The notes under the pieces were generated by a model, which saw only the letters and a list, made by a program, of their open reading frames with translations, was not told the origin of the DNA and did not search any database. The position numbers and the translations under genes are program-made. This document shows, piece after piece, positions 11,996 to 21,259 of a stretch of DNA of 64,000 nt (positions within the stretch are counted from its first letter, which is position 1; each line of letters begins with the position of its first letter). Location of the stretch: contig NC_089442.1 in the NCBI RefSeq assembly GCF_026210795.1, positions 3,038,001 through 3,102,000 of the forward strand, in the 5' to 3' direction. The stretch comes from Rhizophagus irregularis (lineage: Eukaryota > Glomeromycota > Glomeromycetes > Glomerales > Glomeraceae).

Positions 11996-12152
11996 TATAT
12001 TATATTTTAAAACATTGCAATTTAATTAAGGAATAAGGATAAGCATATTATATTTTAAAAATAGTGCAATTTAATTAAGGAATAAGGATAAGCATATTAT
12101 ATTTTAAAAATAGTGCAATTTAATTAAGGAATAAGAATAAGCATATTATATT
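11996..12152. repeat. Tandem repeat, about 3 x 50 bp, inside the hAT element
   Basis: The unit contains AGCATATTATATTTTAAAAA and then GCAATTTAATTAAGGAATAA. Three near-identical copies lie between the transposase gene and the second gene, followed by a shorter degenerate repeat (ACTGCGTTAATTAAATTTAT) to about 12290. Non-coding. Confidence 0.85.
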
Positions 12153-12490
12153 AGAATCAATAAGTTTTAAGGACTTCGTTAATTAAATTTATTACATTAG
12201 ATCAATAAATTTTAAGAACTGCGTTACAAAAAAAAATTTAGAACTGCGTTAATTAAATTTATTACATTAGAATCAAAACTGTGTTTATTTTGTTACAAAT
12301 ACTTTAATTATGTAGAATGTTATTATGTTCATCAGTTCATGTTTTAAACATTATAACGAATTTTAAAATTATTATAAATATTATGAAATTTGAATTTTTT
12401 TTTCGCAATTCAAAACCAAATTGTATTTTAATTTTCAAATTGTATTTAATTTTCAAATTTCAAGTTACGAAAAAATCATAAAAATAAAAA

Positions 12491-13165
12491 ATGGCAGCAT
12501 TAGTACCTTTTGTCCCACCGCCACCACCAGTATTCCAATAGACGATTAACGCAGCTAGGCAATTAATCGCGGAGCGGAGAAACTTACATCAGCAATTCGA
12601 AAGAATTGCAAACCGTCATCATGTAAATGCATGGACAATAATAGCAAATAGGGTGTTCGTTGCAACGGGATTTGCAGCGACACCCAGGCAATGCCAAACA
12701 AAATGGAATGCCCTCAAACGAGGTTATGAAAACCTCAGTAGGATAATAAATAATAATGATGACGACATTCCTATTATAAGCCCAAATAGTTTCGATAGAG
12801 CGTGTTTTGCTGATATGAACGATGAATTCTGGTTACAAACTGGTAATTATTATTAATTATTATTTTAAATTAATTTTATTTAGGCAATTCATTCAATTCA
12901 TTAATATTTTTATTGGATTTTAGATCTGTTTAGACGAGAGTATCGACGGCAGCATGCTGCGCATGATCGACGTCGATATGAATATAGATTGCGAAGGGAA
13001 AGAAGAAGGTCACGATCTAGGTCTCGATCAAGAAGTAGATCAAGAAGTAGAGATAGAAGACGAGATAGAAGTAGAGATAGAAGACAAGATAGAAGTAGAG
13101 ATAGAAGACGGGACAGAAGTAGAGATAGAAGAAGAGGTAGAAGCAGGTCCCCACATAGAAGATAA
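12491..13165 (+). pseudogene. Second gene of the hAT element: Myb/SANT-like helices plus RS tail, one premature stop
   Basis: Exons 12491-12842 and 12924-13165 join through an 81-base phase-1 intron (ACTG then GTAATT; TTTTAG then ATCTG) to an open frame of 197 residues, apart from a TAG at 12539-12541 (codon 17). Residues about 40-85 (NAWTIIANRVF, then ATPRQCQTKWNALKRGYENL) look like a Myb/SANT or trihelix-type DNA-binding fold with spaced Trp residues. The second exon is almost pure Arg-Ser and Arg-Asp repeats (RSRSRSRSRS, then RDRRRDRSRD), like an SR-type tail. Another frame over the same bases gives an acidic repeat, which I take as a shadow. No in-frame ATG follows the stop before the SANT region, so this copy is probably silent. 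hAT elements usually lack such a gene; PIF/Harbinger elements carry a Myb-like partner. Confidence 0.7.
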
Positions 13166-13794
13166 AGATATTATTAAATTTTAATTTTTATTATATTTTT
13201 AATCGTGTATTTTATTAGTTTAATATTAAATATTATAAAATAAATATTTACATATAAAAAATTATATTGTCTTTAATCTTTATTCTTATAAATTGTTTAA
13301 ATGCCGAAACTCTAATTAAATCATATAGAAAGTATTGCCGAAACGCCGAAACAGTTTCGGCAAGTTACGGCAGTTTCGCGATTTTGATAGGTTTCGCAGT
13401 TTCGGCATTTCTTGATGATTTCGTGAAACTAGTTTCGGCAGTTTCGCATACGCCATTCTGCCGAAACCCTCTAGTTTCGGCAAGCAACCTTAGTTGTGAT
13501 GATATCCAGGTGATTTGTAAAAAAAAAAATTTATATTAAAAATCATCCCAATTAGTGTTCATTTATAAAACAAGGCTATTTCTAATAAAGTTAGGGAAGA
13601 AAATCTTTTTTTATTTGTAAAAAAAGAAAAAAGACTGATCGGTCTTAAAAAGACTGCGGTTCTTAAAAAGACCGACGGTCTTATTATATGTGATACAGGA
13701 CCGAAAGACCGCGGTCCTATACTAAGACGGACCGGTCTGTCTTTTTATGGTGTAGGACCGTAGGACCGCGGTCTTCTAGGACCGATGACCATCT

Positions 13795-13998
13795 TTACTT
13801 TCGGTGACAATTTCCGGACATTCTCTTTTTATATTCTTTTGTTCCAAACGCTTTTCTTTGCTTTCTTCTTAGTAGCTTTATTTTGTTTGCGAATTTCTTC
13901 TTCAAAAAGTCATGTCGTTCTAAGCCACGTTTAAGATTACGGCAACACCTATTTTTACGGCGTTTTTTTCTTTCGATAAAGGCGGATAAAGTGGGCAA
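13795..13998 (-). other. Lys/Arg-rich open frame, doubtful
   Basis: A 67-codon frame rich in KKRRKN and RRKQRK, abutting the right end of the outer hAT element. It could be the upstream part of the gene fragment at 8106-8229 split by the insertion, since the frame stays open across the restored empty site for a short way. No domain is recognised. Confidence 0.25.
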
Positions 13999-14227
13999 AG
14001 CTTCCTATACGGAATATGGTAATTTTAATAATAATTCGTTTGCTGACTAAACAGTCGGTAGACGTTGAGCATGAGGGAATCGCAGGATCAAGTGTGGTAT
14101 AAAATTCACTATTGGACATTTAGTCATATGAACCCGAGATATCGCGCAGTTTGTTGTTGAGAGCGAACTACATCGAAGCTAATGTTTTTGTATTCTTTGA
14201 AAAAACAAGACCAAACCTAGAAAATGA

Positions 14228-14654
14228 TCATTTATCAGAGTTTTTTCCAGAATTTTTTTTATAGGGTTTCGGTTTAATCTTCTGGGTGTTGGTATAGGCA
14301 TATTCAGCGGTTTTACTCAGCTCATAGCGTCGTATAATAATCGTACATGTCAAGCCCAAACGGTTACTGCGAACTTCTTTTGGTCGATCAAGTTGTTGTA
14401 AAACTTGATTGTAGTAGGCTGTGGCGATAGGATTGACCCTTGCTGGGTTTCGATACATCGTTAAGACGTCTTAAAATGATGGTTACAACGCCATCGGTAT
14501 TTTGATAACACTGCTTGACCGCTGCTATGTTTATAATCACATGGAATAAAAATCCTAAATAAATGACGTAATTTTTGTGAAAAAACTTGATGAAACATTT
14601 GGTGAAACGATTTCTGTCATCCTTTTTTTTCCTTAGTGCGACAATTTTGTCCAA
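14228..14654 (-). pseudogene. Possible decayed gene, two overlapping frames
   Basis: Frames 14654-14388 and 14458-14228 overlap in different phases. The second (NPARVNPIATAYYNQVLQQL onward) has a composition more like real protein than the surrounding DNA. A frameshift could join them. The family is not recognised. Confidence 0.25.
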
Positions 14655-15072
14655 TACAAGTTTACGAAATCGGTTGAAATACTTGTGTATACGCTTTTCT
14701 AGAATTGAGAGAAAACGTAGATGAGGAAATTTCTAAGTGCGAATTTAATTTAAAGTTCGGACGTTTGGAGCTTGAGTAATACTCTTTAAGTGTGGTGAGA
14801 CCTTCGTTATTTGTGATCACCAAAAAATGAGAATTATTCGAATCAAAAATCTTGGGTTAAACTGTAAAAGGTAATAACGAGCAATTTTTTTTGTACATAG
14901 TGAAGTCCACGTGTGTCACAAGTACATGACGTGGACGTCGTAGAGCCAGGATTATAGAGGAGGAGACGGGCCTTACTCGGCTGAGTATCTTGCGTGTTAG
15001 AGTTCATAGTTCGTACATATATATATTAAGGTTGAAAAAGACCAGGATAAAGCAAATTTCACATGATGGTTA

Positions 15073-15584
15073 TAGAGGTTGGAACCGGTTAAGCTTAACC
15101 GGTTAATTAACCGGTTAAAACGGTTAACCGGTTAAAACATTTGTTAACCGGTTAAAAAACAATTTTTAACCGGTTAAATTAACCGGTCAAAATGCTGAAA
15201 ATATTTGTAATTCTGGCCAAATTCACAGTGCCGGCCAGAATTATAAATCACGGGACTTCGGATAAAAGTTTGGCCACCAGTTAAAATACCAACGGACCAG
15301 GTGGTGGAATTTTTTGTTATATAAAATTCATATGCGGGCCGAAATTCATAGTGCCGGCCAGACAATTTTGGCCTGAATTTCGTCTTTCAGCTAGAGTTTC
15401 GTTTCGATAGTTAGAGTTTTGGTCTGGCCTAATTTTGGCCGGGATTAAAAATATATTTGATGCTAATCCTGGCCGAATTTTAATGCTGACTAGGATTGAG
15501 TTTTAACCGGTTAATTAACCGGTTAAAGGTTTGGTTAACCGGTTATTAACCGGTTAAGACTTTTTGGACCGGTTCCAACCTCTA
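15073..15584. mobile_element. hAT MITE, 512 bp, AACCGGTTAA-rich
   Basis: The ends are TAGAGGTTGGAACCGG and its exact complement, flanked by a perfect 8-bp duplication GATGGTTA (15065-15072 and 15585-15592). Subterminal zones are arrays of TTAACCGGTTAA words. The centre carries AATTCTGGCC and GGCCAGAATT, a motif found elsewhere in the window. No transposase is present. Confidence 0.95.
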
Positions 15585-16845
15585 GATGGTTATAGGTATC
15601 TTGTTGCAATTGAGTCAAATTTATCAAGAGAAAAAGCAATATCTGAACAAAAAACCTTAATTAACAAATCAATGGAACAAGATATTAGAATTGGTATTGT
15701 TGATTACAAAAACTGTAATGGTAGATCTTGATAAGATACTACATATTATAGATGAAGATGTTGTAGAAACAGTAATTAATTCAGTTGGTGAAGCAGGAAT
15801 TTGAAGTATTAAAGAAATTTTATTATTTCTTAATCAAATTTAATTTTAAAAACTATTTTAGACCCAACATAACCTCCTATTTCAATAAGAATTCTTGGGA
15901 TAGTAGAGATGTTGGCACAAAGTTAGTTAACATATGCAATTCTCAACTGTAAAGAATTCCTTTTTTTTCCTGAATACCATTATACTCTTAGTTATTCTTT
16001 ACCCAGTTTTATGAATATAATACTTTAGATATAACAACTAGATCATTAAGAAATGAATTGTGACAACTTAAACATTAAGGACTTATGATTAATATAATAC
16101 ATTGGAGGTTTGAATTTTTTTTTTTCCTCTGGCTGGAAATTTTAGTTATTTGTTTAGGATTTAATTCTCCAATAAGTAATTATTTTTGCTCTTGGTGTTT
16201 AATCAAATAAAAAAGATCAGCATAATGATTAAACGTTAATTGGACAATTTCAAAAAATATGAATAATTTAAAAAATAATTCTACTTGTTATCCAGGTCAT
16301 AAAAAAACCATTATTTGATATGATTGATATGGAAAATTATCTAATTGATGAATTGCATGTTATACTAAGAATTACTGATAGATTATGGAGTTTATTAATA
16401 CATGAAATAATTGCATCTGGATATTTTGACATAGCACGTGAAATTATTATTGAAGAGATGCATCGAATTGGTATCCACTTTCAATTTTGGCAAGAGAGAT
16501 TCTAATAAATGGTTATATACTTTACTTATAGGCCAAGACAAGCTTAAAGTATTATGTTATTTTAATTTGGAAACAATTTTAGAACCTACTTGAGTAAAAA
16601 TGATATGAAAGTTATGGATAATCTTTATACTGCATTGAAGAATGAATATACTGATCCTACAGAATTTCATGCTGCTAGCTAAAGCTGTAATGCATGGCTT
16701 AAATATTTTCTTATTCCTTCAATTGGAAATCCTAAAGATGCTGGTTTTATTAGAGGCCTTTACTAACATGCTAACATTACACTATACATGCATGTATTAG
16801 TATGGCTATGTAAAAGAATTTATGAAAAAAACATCATAAATGGGG

Positions 16846-17537
16846 TAGAGCTCCGCACAGGTCAGGTCAGGTCGGGTTACCTGGTTAACCCTAACCAAAA
16901 TTTTTTTTCAGGTCAGGTCGGGTCAGGTAAACCATTCTGACCTGACCCGACCCATTTGACCCAAAAGTATTCATGTCACTTTGGGTAACTCAGGTTACCC
17001 AAAGTTTTATTATTAAATATTGTAAAAAAACGTTTTGTAACATTTTTTACTTTTTGTTTTATATAAAATGCTGAAACTGATAGTTTCGGCATTTTTTTTT
17101 TCGATTTTACATGTAAAAACGCCGGAATCATTAGTTCTGGCATTTTTCCTTTTGAATTTACATGTAAAAACGCTGAAACTGATAGTTTTGGCATTTTTTT
17201 CGATTTTACATGTAAAAGCGCCAGAATAATTAGTTCTGGCATTTTTCTTTTTGATTTTACATGTAAAAACACTGAAACTATCAGTTTCGGCATTTTTTTT
17301 CCGATTTTACATGTAAAAATGCCGGAATCATTAGTTCCAGCGTTTTTCTTTTTGATTTTACATGTAAAAACGCCAAAACTGATAGTTTTGGCGTTTTTTA
17401 ATTTATTTGACCCAAATATATGTCAGGTCAATGGGTCTGGTCGGGTACTGACCAGCACGAATTTGATGACCTGACCTGAATATTTTGGGTCAACCCGTCT
17501 GGTCACCTGATCTGTTGGGTCAGGTTGCAGAGCTCTA
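16846..17537. mobile_element. hAT MITE, 692 bp, with internal hairpin minisatellite
   Basis: The ends are TAGAGCTCCGCA and the complement of TAGAGCTCTGCA, flanked by a perfect 8-bp duplication AAATGGGG (16838-16845 and 17538-17545). Subterminal zones repeat GGTCAGGTC, GGGTCAGG and ACCTGACC words. The middle (17065-17405) is a minisatellite. The long minus-strand open frame over it only reflects the repeat and is not a gene. Confidence 0.95.
17065..17405. repeat. Minisatellite of seven alternating hairpins
   Basis: The unit is about 50-54 bp. Each contains a short inverted repeat. Type A reads GCTGAAACTGATAGTTTCGGC and type B GCCGGAATCATTAGTTCTGGC, with small changes. They alternate A-B-A-B-A-B-A and are mostly separated by the palindrome-containing TTTTACATGTAAAA. 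Within arms, changes on one side are often matched on the other. Confidence 0.85.
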
Positions 17538-17899
17538 AAATGGGGCATTAAATCTTTTTCCTGCTCTCCAGTTGAAAAGAAAAATCATATGCATGTGTCA
17601 TTTTTTTTCATAAAACTATGAAAGATGAAGGTAAAGTTATTAATCCTAAAGCTGCAATAGTTGAATTATCTTACAATATTCCTTCTACTTATGATAAACC
17701 TAAAAAAATTTGAATTATTAATAAAGAAAATTAGATTTAATAGAGTTTAATTGTAATTTTTGTGACATGATCAAATTGGTATATAATCAATATAATTTTT
17801 CTAATAAAACTAAACTTCATTTTATTATTCTAATAAAACAATATTTACATTTTCTAAATCTCTAAATAAATTTGTGATATATAGAAGTGTATAGCTATT

Positions 17900-18300
17900 T
17901 GGCCAGCATAACAAAATTATTGTTAATTTCATGTTCTTTTTTTTCCTTCCATTCTATTATAACTTCACCCTTTTTGTATTGAGAACATTGTTTTTTAATA
18001 TTTTCCTTGCATGTTATTCTTTTGTTAGCAAATGCAGTTGCTAAAGGAATTAATCTCATTCTTTTTTACTTCTTATTTGACAATAAATCCTTTGGTTAAT
18101 CTAATAAAACTATATATGTTTTTTGTCCTTGATCATAATGTTTAGTTGACCATTGCTCATCATTCAATATATAGTTTAATTCTTTTTTACCTCAACTTTC
18201 TTGAATAAAACATTTATAAATACCTATTTTAGCCTGAAAATGATGAATAAACCCATGAAAAATTGAAAATATTGACTTTTGGTACAAAGAAGAGAAACAA
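17900..18300 (-). pseudogene. Decayed coding remnant
   Basis: Minus-strand reading gives broken but protein-like stretches: NDEQWSTKHYDQGQKTYIVL, then LIPLATAFANKRITCKENIK and QYKKGEVIIEW, with at least three stops. Family unknown. Confidence 0.4.
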
Positions 18301-20149
18301 TTTTACATCCAGCCTGAGTATAATTTTTACCTAAGATGATATATGAGAATCTGCTTATTTTTGTTATTTAATGTTTGTATATTTGAAGGAATTCTCTGCT
18401 TTGATTAGGCTCAGTTCTTCAGTTCCAGATGATATGCTTTTTTAATGATCCTGGTATTCTGTATTTTTGCACATATCGAGTTTTTTTTTGATGATCGAGT
18501 TACATACCAGATCTTTTCTGCCGGAGATCCTGGTGTTTCACTGATGTGCAATGCAATGATTGAATAATATAAATAACTTCAAATGTATAAGAGAATCTGT
18601 ATTTGAAAAACTCTCTAAATAGATATAATTAAAAGTGAATTACTATAGAAAAAATTTTCCTTATTTTAAATTTATGTTAAAGAGAATTATAATGCTAGCT
18701 AGCACTATAAATTTGACCCAAATTACTTAGGATAGAAATTTAATTCAAGTATATTATATAACAAATTCACTATACTTTATCATTTTTAACAATTAATATA
18801 TCAAAATGAAGGATATAATCAATCAATGTCCAACTGCAAAATGACTATCCAGTTTTGGACATCTGTCATCCATAAAATCTATAAAGATAGCATGGTTTAA
18901 TCTATTTATTTATCAGAGCTAACCAATTTTTTAGATAATAGAATAAATATCCTTTGATGTATGAATATCTGATAATGATGGATAAAGACAACAATTTACT
19001 TCTTCTTGAGATCTTATACAAATAGGTTTGACAAAATTCATGTCAAGTATAGTAATTTAAACTCTGATAATATCATAATAGTGATAAATCAGTTATTCAC
19101 CAAAGTCAGACTTACAAAGATTATAGAGATGACAGAAATGACTAAATCATCACATCTTCTTTCTATTACTTTTTCTATATTTTTATTATCTATTTTTTTT
19201 TCAACTTAGCTTCTTGTAAAAGTAATAATGTGTATAATTGATTATAATTTAAATCTGAAACATTGGTTATATTGCATAACAAGATAATATTCTGTCATTT
19301 AAAAATAGTTTTCTTTGACAATAATAAGAGTTATTCCTATTTTTTCCTAAAAATATTAAAATTTTTAACCTATACTAAAGGAATATATACTAGAAAAGCA
19401 TATGCTGAAGAGAATATATTATGTTAAAGGAGAATATCAAATGTTGAAGGAAAATATGCTGAAGGAGCATGCCAACAAAAGAATATATGCTGAAGAAGCT
19501 ACAGTAGTCTACACAGTCATAGTATTTTAGTCTTTTAAAAGTATTTTCTCAAAGGTAATAAATAAATCAACCAAATTTACAAAATGAACCAAATTTTGTG
19601 TGAATTAAATGGGAATCAATGGAATAATATACTATCCCCAATTTTGCTTGATTATATAGGAAGTTGTCATGTATAGACATCTACCTATGTATGTAGTGTA
19701 TAATAATATACCAAATCATCTTTTTTTTTATCTATTTGAACTTCAGGTGGTGGTTTTAGACATATTAATGCAATATGTGCAATCATATCTGAACTTTTTC
19801 CACAAGCCTACTGTTGTTTACACTAATTGCATTTAGCACCAGGTTTTTTTTTCATTTAATAATAAATCATTAAATTTCAATTTATACCAGTATTATTTAA
19901 TGATTTCCTTACATTATCTGATCAGAATAATGTTGTTTTATAATGTTGCAGGATATTATCACAAAATGTTTGGATTGAATAATTTCTTTTTACTTTTCAA
20001 TACCCTCATTCCTTGAAAAATATCCCACGTCTCCAACTTATCTAGTTATTCAATCATTCTCTTTCTGCAACTAAAGGAGCTAATATTAAAGATACCAATA
20101 TTGATAATAATGGCAACTATATTGTTATTAACTTATCTAAACCTAAACT
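18301..20149. other. AT-rich DNA with degenerate repeats, no gene called
   Basis: Near 19380-19505 a loose repeat of GAATATATGCTGAAG words occurs (AGAATATATTATG, GAAAATATGCTGAAGGAG). Otherwise I see only short open frames without motifs. Part may be old coding sequence continuing the multicopy families on either side. Confidence 0.4.
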
Positions 20150-20335
20150 GTATTGTCCTCTAAATATATGAAGATAGTTCTATAAACTTTGATTGCACCT
20201 TTTACTAAATCTACCCATAATCTTTCTATTCTTTGATTATGTACTGATTTTCCTGCAATAAAGCTATTTCTTTCTTCTCCTCAATATTCATTCATATACT
20301 GTTTGAACAATATATTCTGATATTTATTGCGGATG
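20150..20335 (-). pseudogene. Integrase-core-like transposase fragment
   Basis: Minus-strand reading gives GEERNSFIAGKSVHNQRIER followed by LWVDLVKGAIKVYRTIF and LED. The HNQRIERLW stretch with a following aromatic and LED matches the C-terminal part of the integrase core family found in many animal and fungal genomes. An in-frame TGA lies just upstream (after KQYMNEY) and stops follow, so it is a relic. No flanking ends were found. Confidence 0.5.
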
Positions 20336-21259
20336 TATTAATCAAAAACATTAAAATAAACGGGTTAATTCCTTCTAATCATATATCTAATCATATATTA
20401 AAATATTATGATAATTACAATTGCCACATAAATAAAATTATAAAATTAAATTTTAATGTAATATCAAATAATAAATAAATAATTTTTACCAGTCACCATT
20501 ACCATCTGCTTTGACATGGTAAACAAACTCATTTTTGCCTTCAATAAAATATCATAGAACCATTTGTGATTTATTATTATTACTACAATGTACTGAAAAT
20601 ATTTACTTGATTCAATTTTTTTTCCAAGATTATTAAGTTTAAACTAATATAAAGACAGTCAAACCAGTCTCTCTGAAATGATTTTTTTTGGAGTATAGAA
20701 AACTTGTGCCAGAAACTTTATTTATCATCGAGGTGTAATACTTGAAATTTTGTCAATGGAGAAATATAACCATTCTTGAAAATTTATCTATACCTCCATG
20801 TATTACATTTGATTAACTTACAACACCATAGATGGTGATAGAGATTAATGTAATTTATAATCACTACTTTCCATTGTATTTTTACTAATATCCTTTTTAT
20901 AAAGGATGAATCCTTATCAGTCTATTAATATTAATGTAAGATTATATTTATTTCTTATATACTATATAAGCAATGGTATAAAAATAAAAATTAAAAAAAA
21001 AAAATTTATTTACCTTGAATTGTTGATCGCTTTAATGCTAATTTCTCTTCATGATCTTGATGAGGAGATGACTGTTGATGATGTTGATGATGAGGACGAT
21101 GAGACTATTAATTTTATTAATTTTTGATTTTTTCATGTCAATTCTGTTGAGTGATATCAATTGAAAATAATTAATGGTGCTTGATCTATTTAATATTTCT
21201 TTTAGAAAATGAACAAATTTTAAAGTGTATTTGTCTTAGAAAATTTTTTTTTCTTTATT
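20336..21259. other. AT-rich DNA, no gene called
   Basis: A minus-strand patch at about 20500-20550 reads NEFVYHVKADGNGDW, which faintly recalls the start of an OTU-type motif but ends at a stop. A plus-strand frame at 20906-21127 has an acidic end (DDVDDEDDE) and no other support. Confidence 0.3.

Larger units (their letters stand above)
9013..13492 (+). mobile_element. Complete 4.48-kb hAT transposon with two genes
   Basis: Terminal inverted repeats are TAAGGTTGCTTGCCGAAAC at the left and its near-exact complement at the right. The flanks are a perfect 8-bp duplication, GTTGTGAT (9005-9012 and 13493-13500), the hAT hallmark. Subterminal zones 9020-9175 and 13320-13490 carry many GCCGAAAC or GTTTCGGC words in both orientations. 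Inside are a full-length transposase gene (9521-11821) and a second gene (12491-13165). Intact ends and transposase suggest recent mobility. Confidence 0.93.
8374..13797. mobile_element. GGACCG-rich non-autonomous hAT-type element, split by a younger hAT
   Basis: The ends are TAAGGATGGTCATCGGTCC (8374 on) and the reverse complement of TAAAGATGGTCATCGGTCC (to 13797). The flanks are an 8-bp direct repeat with one mismatch: CTTTCAGT (8366-8373) and CTTTCGGT (13798-13805). Subterminal regions 8374-8520 and 13630-13797 are packed with GGACCG and CGGTCC words, probably transposase-binding sites. Without the inner element at 9013-13492 and its 8-bp duplication it would be about 0.94 kb, with no transposase of its own. 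Confidence 0.8.
15030..17710 (+). pseudogene. Decayed multicopy gene interrupted by two hAT MITEs
   Basis: When the MITEs at 15073-15584 and 16846-17537 and one target copy each are ignored, fragments of one coding sequence line up. They are KQISHDGYRYLVAIESNLSR with SREKAISEQKTLINKSMEQD (to about 15730), then DELHVILRITDRLWSLLIHE and IIIEEMHRIGIHFQFWQERF (16350-16505), GQDKLKVL (about 16530), and after further shifts EYTDPTEFHAAS, NAWLKYFLIPSIGNPKDAGF, LYMHVLVWLCKRIYEKNIIN and finally MKDEGKVINPKAAIVELSYN (about 17610-17680). Stops and frameshifts occur throughout. From memory this resembles a repeated Rhizophagus family of unknown function, but I cannot name a domain. The MITEs inserted into already repeated sequence. 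Confidence 0.6.

Noticed and set aside
12954-13184. Open frame coding for an acidic VEIEDEIEVEIED repeat
   Set aside because: Another frame of the same bases continues from the spliced SANT-like exon and gives a regular RS domain ending in TAA; the acidic reading is its shadow.
16976-17293. Minus-strand frame with KMPKLSVSAFLHVKSK repeats
   Set aside because: It is a translation of the hairpin minisatellite inside a MITE; the repeat explains the open frame.
20500-20555. OTU-like motif on the minus strand
   Set aside because: Only about 15 residues (YHVKADGNGDW) before a stop; the catalytic Cys is absent and no further domain follows.
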